The notes under the pieces were generated by a model. It ran no database searches. It was not told the DNA's origin and saw only the letters and a list, made by a program, of their open reading frames with translations. The position numbers were made by a program, and so were the translations under genes. From contig NZ_JAYEZO010000001.1 in NCBI RefSeq assembly GCF_037031285.1, forward strand, positions 310,001-374,000: a DNA stretch of 64,000 nucleotides. The letters run 5' to 3'. The DNA comes from Halobellus sp. LT62 (GTDB lineage Archaea > Halobacteriota > Halobacteria > Halobacteriales > Haloferacaceae). Positions 35,201 through 44,020 of this stretch are shown one piece after another; the stretch's first letter is position 1, and every line of letters begins with the position of its first letter.

Positions 35201-35926
35201 ATGGACTGTCGGCGGTGCGGCACGCCCCTCGAACGCCCCGGCGACTACTGCCTCGTCTGCAACACCGGAAACTGCGACGCCGTCGTCGTCGACTTCGAGC
35301 GCGACCGCGCGGAGCTGACGATGCTCGACGAGAAGGAGGTCGTCGGACGGACGACGCTGACGACCGTCCCCGAGGACGATCCCGAGTCCGAGACCGTCGA
35401 ACTCCGGAACTTCGCGGGCCGCGTCGCCGACGAGATCCGCCGGAAACGTCCCGACGCGGTGTTCGCGTCGGGGAACCGCGACGTCCTCCGCGAGGCCCGC
35501 GCGCAACTGCACCACGAGTTCTATCGGGTCGCCGGCGACGACCCCGTCGAGCGGGTGGTAGAGCGCCGCGGCGAGCGGTCGCTGGAAGTCGTCGAGACGG
35601 CCCCCCGAGAGAAAATCGGGGGCACGCACTCGACGCTCATCGGCGGGCGCGGCGGTCGGCGGGCCATTGGCGTCGTCGCCGACCACCCGCACGTGAAAAA
35701 GATCGTTCCGGGGCCGATCGACGCCGGCGGAATGGGCTCACAGACCGGCCTGCGTGCGAAGGTGACCCGCGCCGACGACAACGGAAACGTTCGGTTGCTG
35801 CTTCGGGACGGTTCCAGCGTGCAGGAAAACCGGATCGTGACGACCGCGATGGACCGGGAAACAGGAGAGTTCGTCCGCGACGACCTCAACGAGGCGCTCA
35901 CCGAGGCGGAGCTTCGAGAGGCCTGA
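35201..35926 (+). CDS. DUF2103 family zinc-binding protein
   Basis: 241-residue archaeal protein of unknown role. It begins with a zinc-ribbon-like MDCRRCGTPLERPGDYCLVC (four cysteines as two CxxC pairs), followed by a conserved domain with GGTHSTLIGGRGGRR and HPHVKKIVPGPIDAGGMG, which are DUF2103 hallmarks. RNA binding is plausible from the zinc ribbon and basic glycine segment but is inference. Convergent with the CoA gene pair. Confidence 0.85.
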   Translation: MDCRRCGTPLERPGDYCLVCNTGNCDAVVVDFERDRAELTMLDEKEVVGRTTLTTVPEDDPESETVELRNFAGRVADEIRRKRPDAVFASGNRDVLREARAQLHHEFYRVAGDDPVERVVERRGERSLEVVETAPREKIGGTHSTLIGGRGGRRAIGVVADHPHVKKIVPGPIDAGGMGSQTGLRAKVTRADDNGNVRLLLRDGSSVQENRIVTTAMDRETGEFVRDDLNEALTEAELREA

Positions 35927-35940
35927 CGGCGAGTTGTCGG

Positions 35941-36702
35941 TTAGTCGAGGTTCCCGCCACGAATCGCCTCTTCAGCCGCGACCAACGCCGCCTCCGGGTC
36001 GAAGTCGGCGACGATCGCCTCCAACTCTTCTCGCGAGACGTCGCGCAGCGATTCGGCGTGTTTCGTGACGTTTGGCACCGCGCGGACGATGTTGTCGATG
36101 ATCGGGATCGCGGCCGTCTGCGCCGACCGCGACAGCGGGTTCAGGTCGATGACGATCTCGGATTTTCCCATCGCCGCGAGCGCCTCCGCGCGGTCGCCGT
36201 CCTCCAGCGGGACGAGCACGACGTCGGCCGCGCCGATACCGTCGGCGTCGACCTTCGAGCGCTCGTGTTCCAAACCCGGGATCCGCGCGTCGGCGGTCAG
36301 TCCTTTGATCTCGACGCCCGCCTCCTCGCCCCCGTGCTCGCGGAGGTGCTCGGTAATCGCCCGCATCCGCTCGTCCGTTCGGTTGAAGAGGTTCACCTCG
36401 ACGTCGGCGTCGACGGCGGCCGCGAGTTCGATCATCTCGCCGGGGACGAGCGCGGCGACGTTGCCGTTGACCGAGAGGACGGGCCGCTCCGCGAGGAGCA
36501 ACAGCGCGGCGGCCGCGCGCTCGGCCTCGTCCGCCGAGTCGGTCGTCCGTTCGCCGAGGAGGTAGTCGAACGCCTCGCCGCGCCCCTCGGCGATGAGGCC
36601 CTGCTTGCTCGTGATTCCCTTTTCGACCCCTGCCTCGATGCGGTGTCGCGTCAAGAGCGACAGATAGCGGGGGTGGCTCTCGGGGACGTCGATCTCGCTC
36701 AT
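35941..36702 (-). CDS. 4-phosphopantoate--beta-alanine ligase (phosphopantothenate synthetase, archaeal)
   Basis: ATP-dependent ligation of 4-phosphopantoate and beta-alanine, the second step of the archaeal route to CoA. The 253-residue protein shows SHPRYLSLLTRHRIEAG, VLSVNGNVAALVPGEMIEL (core), VNLFNRTDERM and LNPLSRSAQTA, matching COG1701. The pantoate kinase gene, which supplies its substrate, lies just upstream on the same strand. Confidence 0.93.
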   Translation of the reverse strand: MSEIDVPESHPRYLSLLTRHRIEAGVEKGITSKQGLIAEGRGEAFDYLLGERTTDSADEAERAAAALLLLAERPVLSVNGNVAALVPGEMIELAAAVDADVEVNLFNRTDERMRAITEHLREHGGEEAGVEIKGLTADARIPGLEHERSKVDADGIGAADVVLVPLEDGDRAEALAAMGKSEIVIDLNPLSRSAQTAAIPIIDNIVRAVPNVTKHAESLRDVSREELEAIVADFDPEAALVAAEEAIRGGNLD

Positions 36703-36811
36703 ACGTCGAAATCGATGGGTCGAAGGAAAAGCGGGCCGATTCGCGTCGGCCGGGATGGGTTGGGTCGGGATGCGTCGCGCGCCGCTTCACGCGGCGCGCG
36801 TCCGCGCCGAC

Positions 36812-37705
36812 TCACTCGCTGGTCGGTTCCGAGACGTCCCCGATTCCGGTCGGTCGGAGCGTCGCACCCGTGGGGTAGACGGAACAGACCTCGGGGTCGT
36901 ACCCGGCCGTCGAGAGATCGTCACCGAACGCGAAGACGGTGTCTCCGAGCATCGCCATCGAGGCGTCGCCCCCCCCGGCGCGGACCGCCGAAACGGCGTC
37001 CGCGACGCGGTCGGTGAGCAGGTCGGCGTCGCGGGCGAACCGCCGGGAGAGTTCGACGAGCCGGCCGACCGTGGGCTCGTCTCGCAGGTTCGAGAGCGCG
37101 CGTTCGCCCGCGGCGGTCAGCGCCGTGGTGTCGCCCGAGAGCACCGCTTCCGTCGAGACCGACCCGAAGGCGACGTACTCGACGCGCGGCGTCGCGGGGA
37201 TGCCGTCCATCCGGCCGTGCCCCGGCGCGCCGGGTTCGAGTCGGATCGGCAGCCCGCCGCGGGCCTGTGCGACGACGTCGCCGAGCCCGGTTCCGGCCTC
37301 GACCTCGGCGACGTGTGCCAGTTCGACGAGGGCGTTCTCGCTGCGCCTGCAGTCGTAGGCGGCGTTGACGGCGTAGGCGGTGCCGAGCGCCATCGCGCCG
37401 GAGACGCCGAAGCCCGCGCCGAGCGGCAGCGGCGTCTCGGCGACGACCTGCGCGTTCGACGCCCCGAGGGCGTCGCGGACGGCGTCGACGGGCGCGACGT
37501 CGATCGGGTCGCCGTTCAGCGTGATCGCGGCGTCGCTGCAATCTATGTCGTCTGCGACATCGCCGCGGACGACGCGGACGTCGACGCCGTGCGACAGCGT
37601 GACACCCGCGCCGCGAGAGCCCGCCACCGCCGGGTCGTCGTCGGGGTGCGCGCTGAAGAATCCGGTTATGTGCCCGGGCACGAACGCCGCCGCCTCGTCG
37701 CTCAT
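36812..37705 (-). CDS. Pantoate kinase (GHMP family)
   Basis: Phosphorylates pantoate in archaeal CoA synthesis, replacing bacterial PanC/PanK order. The 297-residue GHMP-fold protein has AFVPGHITGFF, the nucleotide loop PLPLGAGFGVSGAMALG and GGGDASMAMLGDTVFAFG (C-terminal GHMP motif). ATG 37705 starts the protein; a TATA-like tttaac on the minus strand lies about 25 bp upstream. It forms a pair with the phosphopantothenate synthetase gene 109 bp downstream. Confidence 0.92.
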   Translation of the reverse strand: MSDEAAAFVPGHITGFFSAHPDDDPAVAGSRGAGVTLSHGVDVRVVRGDVADDIDCSDAAITLNGDPIDVAPVDAVRDALGASNAQVVAETPLPLGAGFGVSGAMALGTAYAVNAAYDCRRSENALVELAHVAEVEAGTGLGDVVAQARGGLPIRLEPGAPGHGRMDGIPATPRVEYVAFGSVSTEAVLSGDTTALTAAGERALSNLRDEPTVGRLVELSRRFARDADLLTDRVADAVSAVRAGGGDASMAMLGDTVFAFGDDLSTAGYDPEVCSVYPTGATLRPTGIGDVSEPTSE

Positions 37706-37792
37706 TGGCGTCGATTGCGCGGCCGCCGTTAAATCGGGCGCGGTTTCGGAGTCGAAACGCGGAGACGGACCGTCCACAGGTTCAAATACGAT

Positions 37793-37811
37793 TACGTTAT
37801 AATACAACGTA
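37793..37811. promoter_or_regulatory. Operator-like inverted repeat around the TA promoter
   Basis: TACGTT (37793-37798) and AACGTA (37806-37811) flank the TATA-like ataatac and end 3 bp before GTG 37815; well placed for autoregulation by the antitoxin. Confidence 0.5.
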
Positions 37812-37814
37812 TAC

Positions 37815-38117
37815 GTGCCGTCAATAAGCGCCCGCATCCCCGACGACGAACGAGACGAGTTGGAGGAAGTCGCCGCACTCCTCGGGGAGGACAAGAGCTC
37901 GACGATTCGGAAGGCGTTGGACGAGGGGCTCGCACAGCTACGAATCCGCGTCGCCGTGGAGCGCTACCAGACGGGAGAGCTCTCGGTCAACCAAGCAGCG
38001 CGCGTCGCCGGCGTTCCGCTCGCGGACTGGCTGGAAATCTGTCGGGAGCGGAATCTGACGACACAGCTGTCGGCGACGGATCTCGAACGCGACGCCGAGG
38101 CAGCGCTGGATCTGTAG
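37815..38117 (+). CDS. UPF0175 family antitoxin-like protein
   Basis: 100-residue DNA-binding antitoxin candidate. The N-terminal half (SISARIPDDERDELEEVAAL and SSTIRKALDEGL) resembles a ribbon-helix-helix segment. The second half (VERYQTGELSVNQAARVAGVP and LADWLEICRERN) is the helix-turn-helix of UPF0175. These proteins are typically paired with PIN toxins, as here, where the toxin ATG follows the stop directly. GTG 37815 is chosen. Confidence 0.85.
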   Translation: MPSISARIPDDERDELEEVAALLGEDKSSTIRKALDEGLAQLRIRVAVERYQTGELSVNQAARVAGVPLADWLEICRERNLTTQLSATDLERDAEAALDL

Positions 38118-38645
38118 ATGGACATTTATGTGGACGCGACGACGCTCATCGCCTTGGAGAGCGTCGGGGAGTTGGAACTGCTGACAAACTTCGATGGTGA
38201 TGTGATGATCCCTCCGAGGGTTCTTGGCGAGATCACTGACGAACGGGCCGACCGGAACGTACAGCGTCTACTCCGAAGAGATTCGGCGTTTCTGGGTAGC
38301 AAATCGGGGATGGTGGATAAACACCATCAGAATGCGAGAGCGGTGCTCGGTGACGAGGAGGCGAACGGGGATGTCGCAATCATCACAGCAGTCCTCCGGG
38401 CGGACGAAATGAACGAACCGATCGCCGTCGTCTCCGACGATCAGCGTGTAAGGACCGTCGCCGACGAGTTTGGTGCGACTGTCACCGGCACGATCGGTGT
38501 CGTCGTCCGCGCCGTATACGGGGGAATGGATTCCGACGATGCAAAATCACTCGTTCGCCGTCTCGATTCGAATGGACTCCATATGACAGGTGAACTCCGC
38601 GAGACTGCCTATCGACTGATCGACGAAGCCGCCGAAGAAAACTGA
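38118..38645 (+). CDS. PIN-domain toxin (ribonuclease)
   Basis: 175-residue PIN-fold nuclease. Acidic metal ligands are expected in MDIYVDATTLIAL (Asp6), in PRVLGEITDER (Glu), and in DVAIITAVLRADE and VSDDQRV near the end of the fold. It resembles the DUF3368-type PIN toxins that pair with UPF0175. Its ATG directly abuts the antitoxin TAG. The region is somewhat poorer in G+C than its neighbours, as is common for mobile TA pairs. Confidence 0.82.
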   Translation: MDIYVDATTLIALESVGELELLTNFDGDVMIPPRVLGEITDERADRNVQRLLRRDSAFLGSKSGMVDKHHQNARAVLGDEEANGDVAIITAVLRADEMNEPIAVVSDDQRVRTVADEFGATVTGTIGVVVRAVYGGMDSDDAKSLVRRLDSNGLHMTGELRETAYRLIDEAAEEN

Positions 38646-38670
38646 CGCAACCGATGAGTCCCGTTGCCCT

Positions 38671-38702
38671 ACGGGCTCAGACGCTGACGATCTCGCGGGA
38701 AC
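38671..38702 (+). repeat. Degenerate direct copy of the aspS 3' end
   Basis: This 32-bp stretch (acgggctcagacgctgac..., ending tctcgcgggaac) matches 38764-38795, the last codons of aspS, with about six or seven mismatches. It lies just after the PIN toxin gene. Confidence 0.55.
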
Positions 38703-38735
38703 ACCCTCGGACTCGCTTCACTCGTCCGACGAGCC

Positions 38736-38791
38736 CCCGCGAGACAGACAACGCCTTCGTCTACGGACTCAGGCGTTGTCTGTCTCGCGGG
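38736..38791. repeat. 20-bp perfect inverted repeat overlapping the aspS 3' end
   Basis: Arms 38736-38755 and 38772-38791 are exact reverse complements with a 16-nt loop. The right arm encodes aspS residues near PRDRQR. The hairpin could terminate transcripts from both the TA operon and aspS. Confidence 0.85.
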
Positions 38792-40065
38792 AACAGAACA
38801 GCCTCGCGGATGTTCTCCAGCCCGAGCATCGTCATCACGAGTCGCTCGCCGCCGAGCCCCCAGCCGGCGTGCGGCGGCATCCCGTATTTGAACATCTTCG
38901 TGTAGTACTCGAACTGGTCGGGGTCGAGCCCCTGCTGCTCGAAACCGGCGACGAGCTGGTCGTAGCGGTGTTCGCGCTGCCCCCCGGAGACCAGCTCCAT
39001 CCGCGGGTGCATCATATCGAACCCCGTCGAGAGCTGCTCGTCGTCGGCGTGGTCCTTGATGTAGAACGGCTTGATCTCCGACGGCCAGTCGGTGATGAAG
39101 TAGTGCTCGCCGACGTCATCGCCCAGCGCGCGCTCGCCCTCCGTCGGGAGGTCGTCGCCCCAGACGAGTTGCTCGTCGAGCTCGCCGGTCGCGTTGATCC
39201 GCTGGATGGCCTCCTCGTAGGTGAGCCGCGGGAACTCGCCCTCCGGTACCTCGAACTCCTCGTCGAGGCCGAGCAGTTCCAGTTCGCGCTCGCAGTTCTC
39301 GGCGACGCCCTCGTAGGCGCTCTTGACGACGTGCTCGCAGGCGTCCATCGCCTCGGTGTGGTCGACGAACGCCGACTCGAAGTCGATCGAGGTCGCCTCG
39401 TTGAGGTGCCGGGGCGTGTTGTGCTCCTCGGCGCGGAAGATCGGGCCGATCTCGAAGACGCGTTCGAGGCCGGAACCGACCATCAGCTGCTTGAACAGCT
39501 GCGGCGACTGGTTCATAAACGCCTCCTCGCCGAAGTACGTGATCGGGAACAGCTCCGTGCCCCCCTCCGTGCCGGTGGCGACGATCTTCGGCGTGTTGAT
39601 CTCGGTGCAGCCGAGGTCGCGGAAGGCCTCGCGAGCGGCGCGGAGAACCTCCGCGCGGATCTCGAAGATGGCCTTGACCTCCTCCTTTCGAAGGTCGAGC
39701 GTCCGGTTGTCGAGCCGCGTCGAGAGCTCGGCGTCGACCTTCCCGGAGGGGTCCAGCGGGAGCTGCGTGTCGGACTCGGCGAGCACCTCGATCGACTCCG
39801 GAAGGATCTCGACGTCCGTCGGCGCGCGCGGCTCCTCCTTGACGGAGCCGGAAACGCTGACGACGCTCTCGCGAGAGACGTTGAGACCGGTCTCGACGAG
39901 GTCGGCGTCCATCGAATCCTCTTCGAGTTTGATCTGGATCTTCCCCGATTTATCCCGGAGGATCAGGAAGGCGATCCCGCCGAGGTCCCGGACCTCGTGG
40001 ACCCAGCCGGCGACCGTGACGTCGTCACCGGGCTCGGCGTCTGCAGTGTAGGTTCTGCCTTTCAT
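38761..40065 (-). CDS. aspS: Aspartyl-tRNA synthetase (archaeal type)
   Basis: Class IIb synthetase charging tRNA-Asp; archaeal members may also charge tRNA-Asn where AsnRS is absent. The 434-residue protein has an N-terminal OB-fold anticodon domain ([19 protein letters not shown]), then catalytic motifs: motif 1 in [14 protein letters not shown], motif 2 [14 protein letters not shown], motif 3 [16 protein letters not shown]. It ends PRDRQRLSP. Start ATG 40065 follows a minus-strand TATA-like tttttaagg. Its last codons are part of a 20-bp inverted repeat. Confidence 0.95.
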   Translation of the reverse strand: MKGRTYTADAEPGDDVTVAGWVHEVRDLGGIAFLILRDKSGKIQIKLEEDSMDADLVETGLNVSRESVVSVSGSVKEEPRAPTDVEILPESIEVLAESDTQLPLDPSGKVDAELSTRLDNRTLDLRKEEVKAIFEIRAEVLRAAREAFRDLGCTEINTPKIVATGTEGGTELFPITYFGEEAFMNQSPQLFKQLMVGSGLERVFEIGPIFRAEEHNTPRHLNEATSIDFESAFVDHTEAMDACEHVVKSAYEGVAENCERELELLGLDEEFEVPEGEFPRLTYEEAIQRINATGELDEQLVWGDDLPTEGERALGDDVGEHYFITDWPSEIKPFYIKDHADDEQLSTGFDMMHPRMELVSGGQREHRYDQLVAGFEQQGLDPDQFEYYTKMFKYGMPPHAGWGLGGERLVMTMLGLENIREAVLFPRDRQRLSP

Positions 40066-40125
40066 ACTCCGTGTTTCCGAGCGCCCGGCCTTAAAAACGG
40101 TCGATTCACATCCACCTTTTTTCCA

Positions 40126-40269
40126 CGGAGGGGTCCTGCGGACCCCTCCGCGCAAAAACCTAGAGGAAAAATGCCGCCGAACTCGCGGCCTACGGCCGCT
40201 CGTCGGCGGTGAACCGCTCGCTTCGTCGCCGGCGCGCTGCGCCGGCTTCCAGCGAGACCTTCGGTCTCG
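40126..40269. repeat. Array of four perfect hairpins with 3-nt loops
   Basis: Four inverted repeats, each with a three-base loop: 40126-40150 (11-bp stem, loop tgc), 40185-40199 (6-bp, loop tac), 40228-40246 (8-bp, loop gct) and 40253-40269 (7-bp, loop ttc). They fill the space between the aspS promoter and the AT-rich ORF. The first is flanked by T/A runs on both sides, as in an intrinsic terminator. Confidence 0.75.
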
Positions 40270-40343
40270 TCCGGCTCGCGGATGCTCAATACAGGGTGTC
40301 TATTTATCAGAACCTGTTTATAGAGAAATCTCAAATAAAGAGT

Positions 40344-40520
40344 ATGGCATTGAGCCCTCTCCAAGGAGTGAAGGAATTCGTCCCTGAATTTAAATGGTGG
40401 GCTTTACTAATTCTTCTTCTCGCTCTTTCAGCTCTCTTTCTTCCACTTCCAGAATCTCCCTTTTTCCTCGGGGGATCCCTTGCCATCATCTTATGGATAC
40501 TCAAAAAAGACCTCTTTTAG
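40344..40520 (+). CDS. Small AT-rich membrane protein (58 aa)
   Basis: ATG 40344 encodes 58 residues with two hydrophobic stretches (WWALLILLLALSALFLPLP and FFLGGSLAIILWIL) and a basic end LKKDLF. G+C here is far below the window average and codons use A/T at third positions (for example attcttcttctcgct), unlike every neighbour, which points to recent acquisition. TATA-like elements lie at about 40302 and 40318. No family is recognised; two-helix topology only. Confidence 0.55.
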   Translation: MALSPLQGVKEFVPEFKWWALLILLLALSALFLPLPESPFFLGGSLAIILWILKKDLF

Positions 40521-40657
40521 AGCGGTAACTAAGCAGGCTTGTTCTCACGGCAGATTCACCGAAATCCGCCTGAAACCAACTCCTCACAAATCGTCTCTCT
40601 ACACTCTCGCAAGCGAACAGAAAGAGATCAAACGCGAGCGGTCAGATCGAGAGAGCC

Positions 40658-41380
40658 CTACTCGACGACCGCTTCGGCGTGGGCGTCCTTGACGCCCTCG
40701 ACGGTCTCGCGGACGGCGTCGACGCCCTCGTCGTGGAGGAGGTCGCCGACGACGATGGTGTCGGCGTGCTTGCCCATCTCGTAGGCAGCGTCGTAGTCGC
40801 GGATGCCGCCGCCGTAGAACAGCGTCGCGTCGTCGAGGGCGTCGCGGGCGGCGGCGACCTTCTCGGTGTCGCCGAAGGTTCCCGAATACTCGATGTAGAC
40901 GATCTCCTGGCCGAACATCTTCTCGGCGACCGCGGCGAAGGAGGCGACGTCGTCGGCGCTCTGGTCGGTGTCGGCCTCAGTCAACTCCGCGACGGAGGCA
41001 TCGGGATTCAGGACGATGTACGCTTCCGTGTACGTTCGGTCCCAGTCGAGCGGGCCGTCGATGCGGACCCACTCCTTGTGCGCGCCGGTGACCCAGAAGG
41101 ACGACTCGGCGTTGAACACCGTCGGGATGAGATAGCCGTCGAGGTGGTCAGATTCGATGACGACGCCGGGGTTCGAGGGCTCTTGGTAGAGCGGCACGTC
41201 GTACCGCGAGCACGCCTCGACGACGCGCTCCATCTTCTCGGTCGTGATGTCGAGGGTGCCGCCGATCTCGATCGCGTCGGTCCCCGTCTGGCAGACGTCC
41301 GCGAACGTCTCACCGTCGGCGAGATCTTTGTCCGGGTCCACTTTCAGCACGTGGTCCCACTCAGTCCAAGGCCCGGTCAT
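40658..41380 (-). CDS. Geranylgeranylglyceryl phosphate synthase
   Basis: Joins geranylgeranyl diphosphate to sn-glycerol-1-phosphate, the first ether bond of archaeal membrane lipids. The 240-residue TIM-barrel protein shows [44 protein letters not shown] and [13 protein letters not shown], the conserved phosphate and metal-binding strands of the GGGPS/PcrB family. TATA-like tttttaac (minus strand, near 41403) sits about 25 bp upstream of ATG 41380. Confidence 0.95.
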   Translation of the reverse strand: MTGPWTEWDHVLKVDPDKDLADGETFADVCQTGTDAIEIGGTLDITTEKMERVVEACSRYDVPLYQEPSNPGVVIESDHLDGYLIPTVFNAESSFWVTGAHKEWVRIDGPLDWDRTYTEAYIVLNPDASVAELTEADTDQSADDVASFAAVAEKMFGQEIVYIEYSGTFGDTEKVAAARDALDDATLFYGGGIRDYDAAYEMGKHADTIVVGDLLHDEGVDAVRETVEGVKDAHAEAVVE

Positions 41381-41442
41381 TGCAGATACCTCTCCCGGGC
41401 AACGTTAAAAATGGCGCGAAAGCGCGAACCGAACGCGACGCG

Positions 41443-42108
41443 CTACGCCTCGTCGTCGTCGTCCTCGTCCGCCGACGTGTCCTCTTCGACGTCGATGTCG
41501 ACGCCTTCGGACGAGCCGTCCGCCTCGTCGTCGGCCGAATTCGATTCGGCCCCGCTCGCCGCGGACGAGCTCGGTCCGTCGGTGGCGTCGTCGACGGTAA
41601 TGCTCACCGGTCCGACGCCGTCGTCGGCTTCGTCCCCGTCCGAGCGACCGAGCCGGCTGTCCAGATTGAACACCGTGTTCAGTTCCGACTGCACCTGCGC
41701 GGCGACGCCGCGGACGAGCTCGCTCGGGGCGATGGCGGTGTACTCGTAGGGGTTGTTGCCCGCACCCGCGCTCTCGCGCTTCTGGCGGGTGACGGTCTCC
41801 TCGTCGTGGAGCTCCGCGAGCGCTTCGCGGACGGTGCTCGGATACAGCCCCGTCCCGTCGGCGACTTCCTCGCTCGTCGAACGGGGGTTCTTGCGGAGGT
41901 AGACGTAGATCCGCGCCCGCGTCTCGGTGTCGAGCAACCACGCGAGGAGGTCGACGATCCCCTCGTCGAACTCCGAGACGGCGCGGTCGGCCTCGGCTTC
42001 GAGTCGCGCTCGCGGACCGCCATCGGATTCGCCCTCGGCGTCCTCGATCACGTCTTTGGGGTCCGTACTGCTCGCGTCGCTCTCGTCTGTGGACTCGTCG
42101 GAAGGCAT
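41443..42108 (-). CDS. Winged-helix transcriptional regulator with acidic tail
   Basis: 221-residue regulator. The central region (about 50-120) is a winged helix: VDLLAWLLDTETRARIYVYL, then STSEEVADGTGLYPSTVREAL and ELHDEETVTRQKRE, resembling TrmB/ArsR-type haloarchaeal regulators. The ends are low-complexity: a Ser/Asp N-terminus and a long Asp/Glu/Ser C-terminal tail. Its target is unknown; it lies between GGGP synthase and gshA on the same strand. Confidence 0.82.
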   Translation of the reverse strand: MPSDESTDESDASSTDPKDVIEDAEGESDGGPRARLEAEADRAVSEFDEGIVDLLAWLLDTETRARIYVYLRKNPRSTSEEVADGTGLYPSTVREALAELHDEETVTRQKRESAGAGNNPYEYTAIAPSELVRGVAAQVQSELNTVFNLDSRLGRSDGDEADDGVGPVSITVDDATDGPSSSAASGAESNSADDEADGSSEGVDIDVEEDTSADEDDDDEA

Positions 42109-42179
42109 CGTGTTCTACCCGAAAGGTCAAAACTCGCCGGACAAAAGCCTTTCTCAGATTCGCTCGCGAAACAGAGGTC

Positions 42180-43256
42180 TCAGTCGAGACAGAGCGCCTC
42201 ACAGAGCGCGTCGGTCCCCGACTCTCGACGGATCCGACGCTGGCGCACGGATCCGCTTTCGCGTTCGAGCAGTCGCTCCAGTGCGTCGATTCCGAGGCGA
42301 TCGGTCTCGGCTTCGACGAACGCTTCGAGCGAGACCGTGTCCGCGGCGTCCCGGGCGATGAAGTCCGCGTCTCGACCGTAGCGAACCGCGTGCCACTTGT
42401 TCGCGTCGAGGATCTCCCGCCGGACGGCGGTGCCGGATTCGCCGTCCTCGTAGCGTGCCGCGAGATCCTCGACGAGCGTGTAGACGTATTCGACGAACGC
42501 GACGGTGGCTTCGGGGTCCGTCTGGGTGTCCGGCGTCCTGACTTCGACGGTCCCGTGGCCGGTGTGCGGTCGAACGTCATACCAGAGCTCGCCGCGGTCC
42601 TCGATCGAGCCGAGTTCGACCATCTGCCGCTCGAACCGGCGGTACGCCTCGAAGTCCTCGAAGCGAGTCGGCATCCCCGTGTTCGGCAACGCCTCGAAGA
42701 TCTTCGCGCGGGCGGAGGCGAGGCCGGTGTCGAAGTCGTACCAGTACGGCGAGTTCGCCGACAGCGCGAGCACCGGCGGGAGATACCAGCGCAGCTCGTT
42801 GGCGATCCACGTCGCCTTGTCGGCGTCGTCGACGCCGACGTGGACGTGCAGCCCGGAGGTGGTGTTTCGGTGCTGTGGGTACTGGATCCTGTCCAGTTGA
42901 GACTGGTACCGCGGCTTCGTCGCGTGGTCGAGTTCGCGCCACTTCGCCGTCGGGTGGAGCCCCGCCGCGGCGATGCGGTAGCCGTGCTCGGCGGCGTGAT
43001 CGACGAGCGCCTCGCGAACGGTCCGAACGGTCGGCTCGACCTCCGAGAGATCCCCGATCAGTGGCGTCTGCGTCTCGATCGTGAACTGAAACAGCTCGTG
43101 GTCGATCCGGTCTTCGAGCACTCCCGACGGTGGGTGATCGTAGACGAGATCCGCGATACCCGACGTCGGGCGGCCTCGCTCGTCGACGATGTAGAACTCC
43201 TCTTCGACGCCGAGCGTGCCCATTTGATCGAAGGCGTCCGCCGACCCTAGTTCCAT
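42180..43256 (-). CDS. gshA: Glutamate--cysteine ligase (haloarchaeal GshA)
   Basis: Makes gamma-glutamylcysteine, the principal low-molecular thiol of haloarchaea. The 358-residue carboxylate-amine ligase has [16 protein letters not shown] at the N-terminus, [16 protein letters not shown] in the centre and [15 protein letters not shown] later, the core of the GCS2 family. A minus-strand TATA box (43281-43289) stands 25-33 bp before ATG 43256. No glutathione synthetase gene is nearby, as expected. Confidence 0.93.
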   Translation of the reverse strand: MELGSADAFDQMGTLGVEEEFYIVDERGRPTSGIADLVYDHPPSGVLEDRIDHELFQFTIETQTPLIGDLSEVEPTVRTVREALVDHAAEHGYRIAAAGLHPTAKWRELDHATKPRYQSQLDRIQYPQHRNTTSGLHVHVGVDDADKATWIANELRWYLPPVLALSANSPYWYDFDTGLASARAKIFEALPNTGMPTRFEDFEAYRRFERQMVELGSIEDRGELWYDVRPHTGHGTVEVRTPDTQTDPEATVAFVEYVYTLVEDLAARYEDGESGTAVRREILDANKWHAVRYGRDADFIARDAADTVSLEAFVEAETDRLGIDALERLLERESGSVRQRRIRRESGTDALCEALCLD

Positions 43257-43280
43257 CGCCCCGTCGTTTGGGGCGGCCGA

Positions 43281-43289
43281 TTAAATATG
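43281..43289 (-). promoter_or_regulatory. TATA box of gshA
   Basis: catatttaa on the minus strand, 25-33 bp before ATG 43256; leaderless geometry. Confidence 0.6.
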
Positions 43290-43378
43290 TCGCGGGCTCC
43301 GGCGAACGCTTCGCCATTCCGCGCGGTGGTCTGCTGGCGCGGTCAGCCCCACGGACCGCCGGCCGCACCCGTGTCCGC

Positions 43379-44020
43379 CTACTCTCGCGGCTCCGCGACG
43401 ACCGCGAGGTGATCGTCGTGGAAGCGGTCTAACCGCCTCGTTTCGAGGATGTCGTACCCCTCGCGCAGCTCGTCGAGCGCGTCCTCGAAGACCGACTCGG
43501 GATCGTCGAGCACGTCCTCGCTGCGCGCTTTGATCGCAGCGAGCAGCCGCCCGTCGGACGCGAGGAACCGCCGATTGCGGAGCGCGACCGTCGCCTGTCC
43601 GCGCGTGGCGACGTCCTGAATCACGCAGTCGAGGTCGGACTCGACCACGTGCGCGTACGTCTCCGGCTTCCGCGCGTCTTTCAGAAGCGGAAAGAGATTC
43701 GGTCGCGATTCGGCGACAGACAGGAGATCGCGCGTCGGCCGCGGCGCGAACTCGACGGCGTACGTCGGCCCGGCGAAGTCGGCGACGTGCGAGACGGTCG
43801 TTCCCGACGCCGCACCCAGATAGAGGACGCGCTCGTCGCCGGCGAGGCCGACGTCCATTCCCAACTCCAGCATCGCGCCGAGCTTCGAGCGCCCCGCGTC
43901 CCACGCGCGCCAGCCGTCGGCGTCCCGCGGCTCACCGTACACCGTTTCGCCCCGCGTCGCGAGTCGCTCGCGGCCGTCGAATCGACGCCGCTCGACGCCG
44001 TCGGGGAGGTCGGGAGTCAT
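43379..44020 (-). CDS. flpA: Fibrillarin-like rRNA/tRNA 2'-O-methyltransferase
   Basis: Catalytic subunit of the archaeal C/D-box RNP, placing guide-directed 2'-O-methyl groups with Nop5 and L7Ae. The 213-residue protein has the SAM motif RVLYLGAASGTTVSHVADF, then YAVEFAPRPTRDLL and DLDCVIQDVATRGQ, matching fibrillarin. Its ATG overlaps the nop5 stop by 4 bp, so the two are coupled. Confidence 0.95.
   Translation of the reverse strand: MTPDLPDGVERRRFDGRERLATRGETVYGEPRDADGWRAWDAGRSKLGAMLELGMDVGLAGDERVLYLGAASGTTVSHVADFAGPTYAVEFAPRPTRDLLSVAESRPNLFPLLKDARKPETYAHVVESDLDCVIQDVATRGQATVALRNRRFLASDGRLLAAIKARSEDVLDDPESVFEDALDELREGYDILETRRLDRFHDDHLAVVAEPRE

Noticed and set aside
38736-38791. Inverted repeat as the terminal repeat of an insertion sequence
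   Set aside because: The arms are only 16 nt apart, there is no transposase, and one arm is coding sequence of aspS.
41927-42361. Plus-strand ORF between the HTH regulator and gshA
   Set aside because: Ser/Arg-rich composition typical of a frame shadow over two convincing minus-strand genes.
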